From positions 1 to 32,146 of the forward strand of contig JAFDZU010000050.1 of assembly GCA_018266765.1 (NCBI GenBank): a DNA stretch of 32,146 nt. Reading direction: 5' to 3'. This DNA is from Bacteroidota bacterium (GTDB lineage: Bacteria > Bacteroidota > Ignavibacteria > Kapaibacteriales > UBA961). Under the pieces are notes generated by a model, which ran no database searches, had not been told where the DNA came from, and was given only the letters and a program-made list of their open reading frames with translations. The position numbers and the translations under genes are program-made. Shown one piece after another: positions 1 to 8,132 of this stretch (position 1 is its first letter; each line of letters opens with the position of its first letter).

Positions 1-1
1 A

Positions 2-274
2 ACAGATCCGCTCAAAGCTGATACAGACGGGGACGGTTTGAATGACGGTAATGAAGTTAATTCTACTAAAACTGATCCGCTTAAAGCAGATACAGACGGG
101 GATGGTTTGAATGACGGTAATGAAGTTAATTCTACTAAAACTGATCCACTTAAAACGGATACTGATGGTGATGGACTAACAGATGGTGATGAAGTAAACC
201 GTTATAAAACCAATCCGTTAGATCCTGATACCGATAAAGGTACGATAAATGACGGCGAAGAAGTACGACGTGGC
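2..274 (+). repeat. 69-bp in-frame tandem repeats encoding TSP type-3 units
   Basis: Copies lie at 2-70, 71-139 and 140-208, followed by a degenerate copy from 209 to about 274. The first two copies differ at only four bases (ACA/ACT, CTC/CTT, GCT/GCA, GAC/GAT). All four are silent third-position changes, so the encoded 23 residues are identical. The array probably continues left of the window. It is a coding repeat inside the OmpA-family gene. Confidence 0.92.
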
Positions 275-673
275 ACAAATCCTCTGGTAAAATCTGATGA
301 CATCAAAAAAGAGATGCCTAAAATGGAACTTGGTAAAAAATTAGTACTTGAAGGTGTTGAGTTTGAAACAGGGAAAGCAGTCATTACTCCAGAATCTGAT
401 GAAATTCTCCAAACTGCCCTCAATACAATGCAAGATAATCCTGATATTGATGTCGAAATATCCGGCCATACTGATAATGTAGGTAGAAGAGATAAAAATC
501 AAAAATTATCACTTGAGCGAGCAGAATCAGTAAAACAGTGGCTTATTGACCACGGTGTTACTGCATCAAGAATGTCTACTAAGGGCTTTGGACCTGATAG
601 ACCTATAGCTCCTAATGATACTCCTGAAAACAAGAAAAAGAATCGCAGAATAGAATTTTCAAGAACCAAATAA
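2..673 (+). CDS. OmpA-family outer membrane protein with TSP type-3 repeats (5' end missing)
   Basis: The reading frame is open to the left edge from base 2, so the true start lies outside the window. The visible part has two regions. First come three full and one decayed 23-residue thrombospondin type-3 repeats (core [13 protein letters not shown]), whose regularly spaced Asp residues bind calcium in this family. Then comes an OmpA-like domain (about bases 320-670). It carries the peptidoglycan-binding signature ISGHTDNVG, the LSLERAESV helix and the C-terminal KKNRRIEF; Asp in HTDN and Arg in NRRIEF are the residues that hold diaminopimelate in OmpA and Pal. The protein therefore probably anchors the outer membrane to the cell wall from the periplasm, with the acidic repeats as a stiff linker to an unseen N-terminal barrel or other domain. 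The gene ends just before a clear terminator. Family is certain; the N-terminal architecture is unknown. Confidence 0.93.
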   Translation, partial: TDPLKADTDGDGLNDGNEVNSTKTDPLKADTDGDGLNDGNEVNSTKTDPLKTDTDGDGLTDGDEVNRYKTNPLDPDTDKGTINDGEEVRRGTNPLVKSDDIKKEMPKMELGKKLVLEGVEFETGKAVITPESDEILQTALNTMQDNPDIDVEISGHTDNVGRRDKNQKLSLERAESVKQWLIDHGVTASRMSTKGFGPDRPIAPNDTPENKKKNRRIEFSRTK

Positions 674-746
674 AATAGGTTTGCAAAGAATTCAAATTCA
701 AAATGGTTCAGTTCAACAACTATTTTTCAATAAAATAGATTTTTTC

Positions 747-778
747 AAAAAGCCGTGCTATAAAAAGTACGGCTTTTT
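747..778 (+). terminator. Intrinsic terminator after the OmpA-family gene
   Basis: AAAAAGCCGTGCT (747-759) pairs with AGTACGGCTTTTT (766-778) through one G-U pair. The loop is short and the descending arm supplies the T-run. The sequence TATTTTTG, a match to the Bacteroidota -7 element TAnnTTTG, follows at 780-787, but no TTTG sits at the right distance upstream. The rest of the gap to the next gene at 907 is plain AT-rich sequence. A near copy of this hairpin plus TATTTTTG lies at 4442-4482. Confidence 0.85.
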
Positions 779-906
779 GTATTTTTGAGAATATATATTA
801 ATACAAAAATTTTAACTCTAAGTTATTATATATAGTAAACTAAAAAAATACTTTGACAGCAAAAACTTTTGCCTTCAAATTTTTACTAACCAATTTTAAT
901 TTATAA

Positions 907-1659
907 ATGCAAAGAGATTTAAAAAAAATAAATCAAGAATATGAACAAAGTGAAATAGATCCATGGGGGTCAGATTGGAGAGGGTCACTTGCTCTATGGC
1001 ATAAATTCTGTACTGAAAAAGTTATAAGTAATTTAAAAACTAATTTAGAACACACCCAAAAGTTAAAAATAGCCGATATTGGATGCGGCTCAGGAATACT
1101 GACTGAAAAATTGTATAAAGCAATATCTAATGAGTTTAATATATCTCAATATGATGCTGTTGATGTTTCAGTAGCTGCAATAGAAAAAGCCAAAAAGATA
1201 TTCACCCATACTGAAGTAATATATTCAATAATATCTGAAGATTTACACGAACTTGAAAATAAAAAATTTGATTTAATTTTTGGATTTCAATTTTTATCTT
1301 ATTTGAGCCGAATCGAAAGAAAGAATTTGTTCTTAACTGTAAAAAGCTTATTAGGTCCAAACGGTATTGCCGTTTTTTCAAGTAATGTACGTTCTGAGGG
1401 TGATGATTTTGCCTATATTAATTCATCTGATCTTGAAATTGATATGAAACAAGACTTTATATTAATTGATAAAGCAGATTTATTTACTGCACAATACGTT
1501 GAAAAATTTGAAGGTAAAATATTTAAATACTCCAAATTTTATCCAATAAGATCCATTCTTTCAAGCAGTTATTTTCCTACAAAATTTCACAATTATTATT
1601 CAAAACATTCAACTGATAGTTATCCGACAAAACGAATGAGGATGTATTTTCTAAAATAA
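907..1659 (+). CDS. Class I SAM-dependent methyltransferase, substrate unknown
   Basis: The 250-residue protein has a Rossmann-type methyltransferase core. Motif I is IADIGCGSG at residues 55-63, followed by an acidic strand end (YDAVDVS), then KFDLIFGFQFLSYL as the motif IV region and a motif V/VI strand (GIAVFSSNV). The N-terminus (INQEYEQSEIDPWGS) resembles small UbiG- or Tellurite-type methyltransferases that act on small molecules or lipids. The C-terminus from about residue 200 is basic, aromatic and not recognised. There is no signal peptide, so it should act in the cytoplasm. The T9SS protein gene at 1692 starts 32 bases after its stop, so the two may be co-transcribed, but nothing in either protein ties their functions together. 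The enzyme class is secure; the substrate is not. Confidence 0.85.
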   Translation: MQRDLKKINQEYEQSEIDPWGSDWRGSLALWHKFCTEKVISNLKTNLEHTQKLKIADIGCGSGILTEKLYKAISNEFNISQYDAVDVSVAAIEKAKKIFTHTEVIYSIISEDLHELENKKFDLIFGFQFLSYLSRIERKNLFLTVKSLLGPNGIAVFSSNVRSEGDDFAYINSSDLEIDMKQDFILIDKADLFTAQYVEKFEGKIFKYSKFYPIRSILSSSYFPTKFHNYYSKHSTDSYPTKRMRMYFLK

Positions 1660-1691
1660 ATTTCATCTAAATCATATTCATTACAACGTAT

Positions 1692-4343
1692 ATGAAAAAG
1701 ATACTACTTATATTAGCTCTAGGGATTTTAGAATCAATTAATCTTTTATCTCAGGGTACTCCAAATTGGCGAGAAGTTGGCAATTTATCAATAGCTCGTA
1801 CTCGTCACGAATCTGTGTATATTGGTTATAGTAAAATACTTGTATTTGGAGGAACTACACCATCAAACATTACAAATACAGCAGAAATAGTTGATGTTGA
1901 TAAAAATATTATTGTTAATGCTAACCCAATGAAAACACCACGTGCTGAGTTTGCATCATTAGTTACTATTGATAGTTTAGTTTTAGCTATTGGAGGTGTT
2001 ACTTATCAAGACGACGTAACTTCCTCAATCGAAGCTTACGATATTAAAACAGGTATTTGGTCAAATTTTGGCAGTCTTATACAACCTCGAAGGCAATTCA
2101 CAGTGATTTGGTTGAATTCCACTGAATTTTTAGCAGTTGGTGGACGAGAGTTTGGAACCCAAACCATTAAATCAGCCGAAATATTTAATATTACAACACA
2201 AACTTCTAGGCGAATAGCCGATTATCCTGTTTATTGTAATAACCCTGTTTCCGGATACTCTTCTCAAGGTATTCCAATTGTATTTGGAGGACGCGAAGGA
2301 GGCACAGGTAGTAATCAATCCGATAATGTTTATTATTATAACCAACTAATTAATCAATGGGAAGTTGTTGGTCAAATGGTTAGATCTTCAGAATTTCCAC
2401 CTACTATTAAATTGTGGGATGGAAGAGTCGTTTATACGGGTGGAAACAACGAAATTCAGCGACCTTCAGATTGGTTAAACGATATTGCCATTGAGAATAA
2501 CAATACTTTTACACTTTTGGCTAGAATGAAAACCGGAAGACATATACATTTTTTATCTCAATGGAATACTACAACTTTATTAACAGGTGGAGGTATGTCA
2601 GGTTCTCCATTCGGAAGTAAATCATTGAATAGTACTGAATGGATAAACATTATAACAAAAAAAGTAACAGATGGTCCTCAAATGAATCATCCACACGCCC
2701 AACCTTCGTTTCTGACTATTCCCATTTATGCCAATGGACTTCCAATAGCATCAAAAATTGTAGTAATATCGGGGTTTGGAGAAGATTTTAAGTTTACCCA
2801 ATCCGTAGAAATTCTTGAAGAAAAAATTACTCCTTGTGATAATTCCTATAATTCTAAGTTATTACCTAACATATATGTTCCAATAGAATCTATATCAAAT
2901 AATAGAATTCAAATAACCACCTCAATTGCAGCCGACCTTTGCCCTGGTAACAAGCTGCTAATAATTCAGATGCGTGGAGCAGAAGTAGATTCAAAATCTG
3001 GAGATACGTATGGAAAAATTACATCGTATTCTGATGCAGGAAATTATGAGTTTACACGTATTAGTTCAATTAATGGTAATTCAATAACTCTTGAAAAGCC
3101 ACTTACACGTTCGTATAATCCTGCGGGCAAAGTACAGATTGTTCGTGTACCTGAATTCAATAATTATACAGTATCTGACAAAATTATATGCCCAAAATGG
3201 AATGATACAATTTATGGAGTTCTTGCCTTTTCTGTTTCAGACACGTTAAGAATCCGTCAACAAATTAATGCTGATGGTGCAGGATTTTCCGGTGGCCGTG
3301 CTGTCAATTCTGACACAACAGCTCAAGAACATTTAGATAACTATTTTGGTAGTATAGACCCGTCGCGTTATGCTCAAAAAGGTGACGGTTTGGCTAACTA
3401 CCTTAGTGATGAGCATCGTTCTGCTCGTGGAGCATTAGCTAATTCTGGTGGTGGTGGTAACAATCATAATGCAGGTGGAGGTGGAGGTTCAAATGGAGGT
3501 TGCGGTGGTAAAGGTGGTTATGGTTGGGATTTGATGCTTAAAGGAAGCAAAGAATTAGCTCAAGGATTGGGTGGTTATGCCTTAGATAATTCGAGTAATA
3601 AAATATTTATGGGAGGTGGTGGTGGTGCCGGACATTCAAACGAACAAACAGGAACGAGTGGTGGTAACGGAGGTGGGATTATTATCATTGATGCAAAGGT
3701 AATAATAAATGAAGGTGGAATGATATCTGCAAATGGAAACTCTGTAAAAAACGCTCCGTATGACGGTGCAGGTGGTGGCGGCGGCGGCGGAACTGTTATT
3801 ATTAAAACTGAAAGTGTCCCTAAACAACTACCAATCGAAATATATGGAGGTAGTGGTGGTGGTGTTACTGTCCATAAAGATGGTCCGGGTGGTGGTGGTG
3901 GTGGTGGAGTCGTATGGTTTTCATTACCGGTTGAATCCATGAACGCATCAATAGAAAACAGAGGTGGTTACGGTGGAAAAAGCAGAACATTAGATGATTA
4001 TGGTCAAACTGACGGATGTGCAGGAAAAATTCTCACTAAATTGGAAATTCCGGGTGATAATACAGTCAGAGATGTAAGCGAATCAAACGTTAATTCGCAA
4101 AAAGGAACGTCAACAGTGTATCCCCTACCGGCTGATGAATTAGTTACGATTCATTTTGATAATCAATTTTTTGGAACAGATTGTTCAGTTTTTGATTTAT
4201 TAGGAAATTATATTGCAAATGGGAAAAGTCTCGCTAATGGTGATTGGCAAATAGATGTAAGCAAACTTTATTCAGGTGTTTTCTTTGCAATCACTAAGAA
4301 TGCTTCCGAAAGTAAAATGGTAAGAGTTATAGTTCGACATTAA
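1692..4343 (+). CDS. Secreted kelch-repeat, glycine-rich protein with T9SS sorting domain
   Basis: The 883-residue protein opens with a typical signal peptide (MKKILLILALGILESINLLSQ). About residues 24-375 form a kelch-type beta-propeller: repeated blocks such as ILVFGGTT, VLAIGGVTY, FLAVGGREF, PIVFGGREG and VVYTGGNNE, each followed by a W or F strand. Residues about 380-525 form an unassigned beta-rich segment with two cysteines. Residues about 529-760 are extremely rich in glycine, with runs of GGGGG. The last 80 residues look like a Por/T9SS type A sorting domain (VYPLPADELVTIHFD, VFDLLGNYIANG, LYSGVFFAI, MVRVIV), with PLPAD in place of the usual PNP. The protein is probably carried across the outer membrane by the type IX system and held on the surface. 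The molecular function of the propeller is unknown. Confidence 0.85.
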   Translation: MKKILLILALGILESINLLSQGTPNWREVGNLSIARTRHESVYIGYSKILVFGGTTPSNITNTAEIVDVDKNIIVNANPMKTPRAEFASLVTIDSLVLAIGGVTYQDDVTSSIEAYDIKTGIWSNFGSLIQPRRQFTVIWLNSTEFLAVGGREFGTQTIKSAEIFNITTQTSRRIADYPVYCNNPVSGYSSQGIPIVFGGREGGTGSNQSDNVYYYNQLINQWEVVGQMVRSSEFPPTIKLWDGRVVYTGGNNEIQRPSDWLNDIAIENNNTFTLLARMKTGRHIHFLSQWNTTTLLTGGGMSGSPFGSKSLNSTEWINIITKKVTDGPQMNHPHAQPSFLTIPIYANGLPIASKIVVISGFGEDFKFTQSVEILEEKITPCDNSYNSKLLPNIYVPIESISNNRIQITTSIAADLCPGNKLLIIQMRGAEVDSKSGDTYGKITSYSDAGNYEFTRISSINGNSITLEKPLTRSYNPAGKVQIVRVPEFNNYTVSDKIICPKWNDTIYGVLAFSVSDTLRIRQQINADGAGFSGGRAVNSDTTAQEHLDNYFGSIDPSRYAQKGDGLANYLSDEHRSARGALANSGGGGNNHNAGGGGGSNGGCGGKGGYGWDLMLKGSKELAQGLGGYALDNSSNKIFMGGGGGAGHSNEQTGTSGGNGGGIIIIDAKVIINEGGMISANGNSVKNAPYDGAGGGGGGGTVIIKTESVPKQLPIEIYGGSGGGVTVHKDGPGGGGGGGVVWFSLPVESMNASIENRGGYGGKSRTLDDYGQTDGCAGKILTKLEIPGDNTVRDVSESNVNSQKGTSTVYPLPADELVTIHFDNQFFGTDCSVFDLLGNYIANGKSLANGDWQIDVSKLYSGVFFAITKNASESKMVRVIVRH
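3447..3912 (+). repeat. GGT/GGA-rich low-complexity tract coding for polyglycine
   Basis: Within the kelch protein gene, clusters of GGT, GGA and GGC codons encode five or more runs of four to seven glycines, separated by ordinary blocks of 20 to 40 residues. The strand is strikingly G-rich in an otherwise AT-rich region. The complementary strand reads as polyproline, which produces long but meaningless antisense frames. Codon choice within the runs is mixed, so this looks like selection on the protein and not simple trinucleotide expansion. Confidence 0.85.
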
Positions 4344-4441
4344 AAACATAAATTCAATTACTTCTTTAAATAAAAAGAAGTTAAGCGCATATTATTTGTA
4401 TGTTTCCTGTGTAGCAATTTAACAGTAAAATAATTAAGATT

Positions 4442-4473
4442 AAAAGCCGTGCTATTTACTATCGCGGCTTTTT
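4442..4473 (+). terminator. Intrinsic terminator after the kelch/T9SS gene
   Basis: AAAAGCCG (4442-4449) pairs with CGGCTTTT (4465-4472); the stem extends inward by a T-G and a G-C pair, and the T-run follows directly. Both the left arm and the right flank match the terminator at 747-778 almost base for base, while the inner pairs differ in a compensatory way. A weaker upstream hairpin (ACTTCTTT/AAAGAAGT, 4360-4381) has no T-run. Confidence 0.85.
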
Positions 4474-4474
4474 G

Positions 4475-4482
4475 TATTTTTG
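4475..4482 (+). promoter_or_regulatory. Candidate -7 element TATTTTTG for the Asp-box gene at 4511
   Basis: TATTTTTG matches the Bacteroidota -7 consensus TAnnTTTG and sits 28 bases before the ATG at 4511, directly after a terminator hairpin. No TTTG -33 element is present 19-21 bases upstream, so the site is only a candidate. Confidence 0.3.
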
Positions 4483-4510
4483 AAAACAATTACTAAAGGA
4501 ATAAATTACA

Positions 4511-5758
4511 ATGCATTCAACGATTTTCAAATATATATTTATATCATTACTTACTATAATTTCTTTCAACACAGCTAATTCAAAAGAAATTTGGGAAAGA
4601 ACCGGTACGTTTGACGGTGAAAAGTCAGGAGTTGTACTTTCTATTGGAACTTCAAAGAATGGAAATGTTTTTGCTTGTGTCAACACCGGAGCTCCTGTTT
4701 TTCAGTCAACAAATAGCGGAAAATCTTGGCAAAAGTCTACTCTTCCTTCAAATAATTACATAAATGATTTTGCCACAAAAGATACAATGATGTTTGCCGC
4801 TTCACTCAACGGCATTTTTCGTTCATTTGACAATGGTTTAACATGGAAATTATCAAATTCAGGACTAACTACCTTAAATATAAAATCTATTATTGTTACT
4901 TCTAATGGAATACTATTTGCAGGAACTCGTGGGAACGGAATTTTTCGTTCCAATAACAATGGTGACACTTGGATTCCTTCAAATAAAGGTTTATCCAACT
5001 TAAAAATTAATGCTATAGTATCGCTTGACAGCAATAATTTAATTGTAGCTACCGATGGTGAGGGATTATTTTTCACTAAAAACGGAGGTAGTACTTGGGA
5101 AGCAGGCAGTTCAGAAGTTCGATTAAATTATGTATTGACTCTTGCTATCTCACCTAAAGGGTATCTCTATGCAGGTACTGATAATTATGGTGTATTTAGA
5201 ACTAAGAATATGGGGAATTCGTGGGAAGAAATGATGGCAGATATTACTGGTAAGGTAAATTACATCTCAATTACTCCTAATAATAAAATTTATGTTGGTA
5301 CATTTGAAAAAGGAATATTCTATTCTTCTGACGATGGAAATACATGGACAGTTGAGAACGAAGGTATTGATAATGAACCAATTGCAGTATACTGTTTAGC
5401 TATTGCACCAAATGGTGATGTATATGCAGGAACCGGCGGAGGTGGTGTCTATCGAAGAACAATCGTTAATGGAATTAATGATGAAAAAGATTTTACAATT
5501 ACTAACTTTAATATCAGAACTACAAATAAAAATAATATTTATACTACATTTAGTGTTAGAAGTAGAGGTTTGATAAACTGTACTTTGTATTCCGTCTTGG
5601 GCGAAAGAATTACTGAACTTATCAACGAAACTTTCGTCGAAGGAAAATATGATATTGAAGTAAATTCAAATTCTGCATTGTCATCATTACATGGTATTTA
5701 TTATTGTAGATTCACAACATCTAATTTCAACCAGACAAAATTAATCTATTTTCCATAA
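4511..5758 (+). CDS. Secreted Asp-box (BNR/sortilin-like) beta-propeller protein, T9SS-like C-terminus
   Basis: The 415-residue protein starts with a signal peptide (about residues 1-24, ending FNTANS). Residues about 28-320 carry six Asp-box motifs of the SxDxGxTW type (STNSGKSW, SFDNGLTW, SNNNGDTW, TKNGGSTW, TKNMGNSW, SSDDGNTW). They alternate with strands of the form GYLYAGTDNYGVFRT, which fits a beta-propeller of the YCF48/sortilin kind. The last 85 residues have the strand pattern of a T9SS sorting domain (CTLYSVLGERI, GIYYCRFTT, KLIYF) but lack a clear PNP motif. The fold is confident; the ligand or activity is unknown. Asp boxes occur in sialidases and carbohydrate-binding proteins, but no sialidase catalytic residues are apparent. 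It is a tandem paralogue of the next gene, starting 60 bases downstream. Confidence 0.82.
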   Translation: MHSTIFKYIFISLLTIISFNTANSKEIWERTGTFDGEKSGVVLSIGTSKNGNVFACVNTGAPVFQSTNSGKSWQKSTLPSNNYINDFATKDTMMFAASLNGIFRSFDNGLTWKLSNSGLTTLNIKSIIVTSNGILFAGTRGNGIFRSNNNGDTWIPSNKGLSNLKINAIVSLDSNNLIVATDGEGLFFTKNGGSTWEAGSSEVRLNYVLTLAISPKGYLYAGTDNYGVFRTKNMGNSWEEMMADITGKVNYISITPNNKIYVGTFEKGIFYSSDDGNTWTVENEGIDNEPIAVYCLAIAPNGDVYAGTGGGGVYRRTIVNGINDEKDFTITNFNIRTTNKNNIYTTFSVRSRGLINCTLYSVLGERITELINETFVEGKYDIEVNSNSALSSLHGIYYCRFTTSNFNQTKLIYFP

Positions 5759-5818
5759 GAATTTAATTTCTAAACAATAAAAAATTAATTTCATTATTCA
5801 GTTTTCGAGGAAATTTCA

Positions 5819-7435
5819 ATGAGTATTATTTCTATTTCAGTTCGCATTTTTACCGTTATTTGTTTTATTTCTGCGACTTCTATACCTACTATAGCCCAAG
5901 ATTATTGGGAAAAATTAGCAAGCCCCCCAAGTGCCCATCCCGGTCCCTTATCAGTATCTAAAATCCTTATTACAAAACAAGGAACTTATCTTTGTGCAAC
6001 TTCTGAAGGTTCTGGAGTTTACAGGTCTGTTAATCGTGGAACTTCGTGGATAACATCAACTCCCTATGTCAATTACGACCATGGGATTACTTACTGTGTT
6101 AATCTTACAGGCGATATATTTGTTGTTACTAATAATGCTAATGGAGGAAACGAGATTACAAAAATAGGTCGCTCAACTGATGATGGTGTTAGCTACAAAA
6201 ACCAACCTGCATATCCATCTAATAAAACTGTGAATTCGATGATTTGTACTTCTACCGGTACTTTATTTATTGGAACAAATCGAGATGGAATTTATCGTTC
6301 TACCGACGATGCAGCAAGCTGGCAACATATAGAATTTAAAGCAATAACAGACTCCTCTACAACATGTCTTTTAGATGGTGATAATGGAATTATTTATGCT
6401 GGCACAAATGCCGATGGAATTTATCAAAGTAAAAACAATGGTGATACATGGACACCTCTTTATTATAATATAACACTATCCAATATTAAAAGTTTGGCAA
6501 AAGACAAAAATGGATATTTATATGCTGGTTCTAATTATGGTGCATATCGTTCTAAAGACGCCGGAATAACTTGGGAAGAAATCTTCAGTTCAGGTTCATC
6601 AGGCAGTACAGCTGTTTCAGATATTATTGTTACTTCACAAGGCAGAATTTATCTTACAATGCTTGGAAACGGTACTTACTGTTCAATAGATAATGGTAAA
6701 TCTTGGACACAACTTATAACAGGATTTAAATCTAATAATGTAAATACAATAGCAGTCGACTCTACCGGAAACTTTCTTGTAGGAACTTCATTAGATATGT
6801 ATCGAAATACTAATGCTCCTGTTTTGAATGCTTCTATAGATATAAACAATCAAGAAATTAATTTTGGTGATTTAACCTATCCTGAACAAAAAGATAGTAT
6901 AATTACAATAACAAATATTGGCAATAGTATGTTAGAAGTAAGTAATATGTCAATAAACGGGATTAGTGCTGCTTCTTTCCAAATTACGCCATCTTCAGCA
7001 TTTTCACTTTCATCAGGTCAATCTAAACAAATAACTATTCACTGTAAACCTAATAAAAATGGTGATTTAGAAGCGAATTTGAAATTTACTAGTAATTCTG
7101 CCGGTGAAACTTCAGAGATACGATTGTTAGGTTTTTCTTCAGGAGTAAACGGTATAAATGAAATGGAAGACTTTCCATTTACAGGTAATCTTTCACCCAA
7201 TCCAAGTGTTGGAAATGGAACATTTACGCTTACATCTGAAAAAAATTCAAATGGAACTTTTTCTATATTCAACATGTTAGGAATATCAGTATTTTCCCGT
7301 GAATTTACAATTACAAGTAATGCTCCCCTTATGCTGCATTGGAATATTCCTTTCTCTAATTCAGCAGGATTATATCAAGGAATATTTACAATTGGACATA
7401 AATCCGTATCAATTCCAATAATAGTAATTCGATAA
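5819..7435 (+). CDS. Secreted Asp-box beta-propeller protein with choice-of-anchor D and T9SS domains
   Basis: The 538-residue protein has an N-terminal signal peptide (ending SIPTIAQ). Six Asp boxes lie in residues about 30-330 (SVNRGTSW, STDDGVSY, STDDAASW, SKNNGDTW, SKDAGITW, SIDNGKSW). A choice-of-anchor D/HYDIN-like Ig domain follows at about residues 340-440 (INFGDLTYPEQKDSIITITN, FQITPSSAFSLSSGQSKQI, CKPNKNGDLEANLKF). The C-terminus from about residue 452 is a T9SS type A sorting domain with the diagnostic LSPNPSVGNGTFTL and FSIFNMLGISVF strands. It resembles the preceding gene in its propeller and probably arose with it by duplication, with the anchor domain as the extra module. nadD starts 25 bases after the stop. 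Surface exposure is inferred from the sorting domain; activity is unknown. Confidence 0.85.
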   Translation: MSIISISVRIFTVICFISATSIPTIAQDYWEKLASPPSAHPGPLSVSKILITKQGTYLCATSEGSGVYRSVNRGTSWITSTPYVNYDHGITYCVNLTGDIFVVTNNANGGNEITKIGRSTDDGVSYKNQPAYPSNKTVNSMICTSTGTLFIGTNRDGIYRSTDDAASWQHIEFKAITDSSTTCLLDGDNGIIYAGTNADGIYQSKNNGDTWTPLYYNITLSNIKSLAKDKNGYLYAGSNYGAYRSKDAGITWEEIFSSGSSGSTAVSDIIVTSQGRIYLTMLGNGTYCSIDNGKSWTQLITGFKSNNVNTIAVDSTGNFLVGTSLDMYRNTNAPVLNASIDINNQEINFGDLTYPEQKDSIITITNIGNSMLEVSNMSINGISAASFQITPSSAFSLSSGQSKQITIHCKPNKNGDLEANLKFTSNSAGETSEIRLLGFSSGVNGINEMEDFPFTGNLSPNPSVGNGTFTLTSEKNSNGTFSIFNMLGISVFSREFTITSNAPLMLHWNIPFSNSAGLYQGIFTIGHKSVSIPIIVIR

Positions 7436-7460
7436 TTATCTGAAAATATGTGTATAATTA

Positions 7461-8075
7461 ATGATTAATTTACCAAATAAAATTGGTATTATGGGAGGTA
7501 GTTTTAATCCGGTTCATAATGCACATTGCATTATGGCAGATTGTTTTGTGAGGGAAGTAAATTGTGATGTTTGTTATCTTGTCCCATCAGCTATATCACC
7601 TTTAAAACCTGTAAATACTCTTGTTTCGTCCGAACATCGTTTGGCAATGTTAAAGTTAGCGACACAAAATAATCCTAAATTAGAAGTCTCAGACATTGAA
7701 ATTATTCGTGGAGGTATTTCATATACAATTGATACAATTCGATGGTTCCAAAGTCATTTCCCGGAATCAAAGTTGTATTTATTAATTGGTGCAGATCAAG
7801 CAGTAGAATTTACTCGTTGGAAAGAGTGGAAAGTTATACTACAAGCTGTTCAGCTTTGTATAGCATCTCGAGAAGGAATTGATAATCAAGATGATATTTT
7901 AAAAGCCCTGACAGTAGATGATAGAAGTCCTATTTGGTTAAATTGTCCAACGATACAGCTTTCTTCAACAATGATACGACAATATCTAAATTTCAACAAA
8001 CCTGTTAAAAATTTTCTTGCTGATGAAGTTGTAGAATATATTCATATTAATAAATTGTATAAACTAACAATTTGA
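7461..8075 (+). CDS. nadD: Nicotinate-nucleotide adenylyltransferase
   Basis: NadD transfers AMP from ATP to nicotinate mononucleotide, giving deamido-NAD+, the step before NAD synthase in the de novo and salvage routes. The 204-residue protein has the nucleotidyltransferase signature GGSFNPVHNAH at residues 12-22 (the GxFxPxHxGH class, with Asn for the second Gly). It also has the acidic YLLIGADQAVEFTRWKEW segment that contacts the pyridine nucleotide, and SSTMIR at 168-173, the usual ATP-binding end of the fold. Length is typical of bacterial NadD (about 190-215). The ATG at 7461 leaves a short leader before the first beta strand (KIGIMGGSF), as expected. It follows the T9SS gene by 25 bases and may be read through from it. 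No terminator for this gene is visible on the + strand. Confidence 0.95.
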   Translation: MINLPNKIGIMGGSFNPVHNAHCIMADCFVREVNCDVCYLVPSAISPLKPVNTLVSSEHRLAMLKLATQNNPKLEVSDIEIIRGGISYTIDTIRWFQSHFPESKLYLLIGADQAVEFTRWKEWKVILQAVQLCIASREGIDNQDDILKALTVDDRSPIWLNCPTIQLSSTMIRQYLNFNKPVKNFLADEVVEYIHINKLYKLTI

Positions 8076-8095
8076 AATTTCAAGACAATTTTAAT

Positions 8096-8129
8096 AAAAA
8101 TGCCCTTGCAATATCGTAGCAAGGGCATT
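8096..8129 (-). terminator. Intrinsic terminator for tRNA-Ser (minus strand)
   Basis: Arms 8099-8109 and 8119-8129 form an 11-bp perfect stem (AATGCCCTTGC on the minus strand) with a 9-base loop. On the minus strand the stem runs into a T-run (complement of 8096-8100). On the + strand no T-run follows, so it serves the tRNA gene and not nadD. Confidence 0.85.
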
Positions 8130-8132
8130 AGA

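Noticed and set aside
2-208. Regular direct repeats that could suggest a CRISPR array or satellite
   Set aside because: The 69-bp units are contiguous without spacers, in frame, and translate to calcium-binding TSP3 repeats of an OmpA-family protein.
3575-3940. Minus-strand open frame rich in proline
   Set aside because: It is the antisense of the glycine-rich GGT/GGA tract in the kelch gene. It has no start site context and no domain, and its length follows from the lack of stop codons opposite glycine codons.
4360-4381. Hairpin ACTTCTTT/AAAGAAGT after the kelch gene
   Set aside because: An 8-bp AT-rich stem without a T-run on the + strand; the terminator at 4442-4473 is far better.
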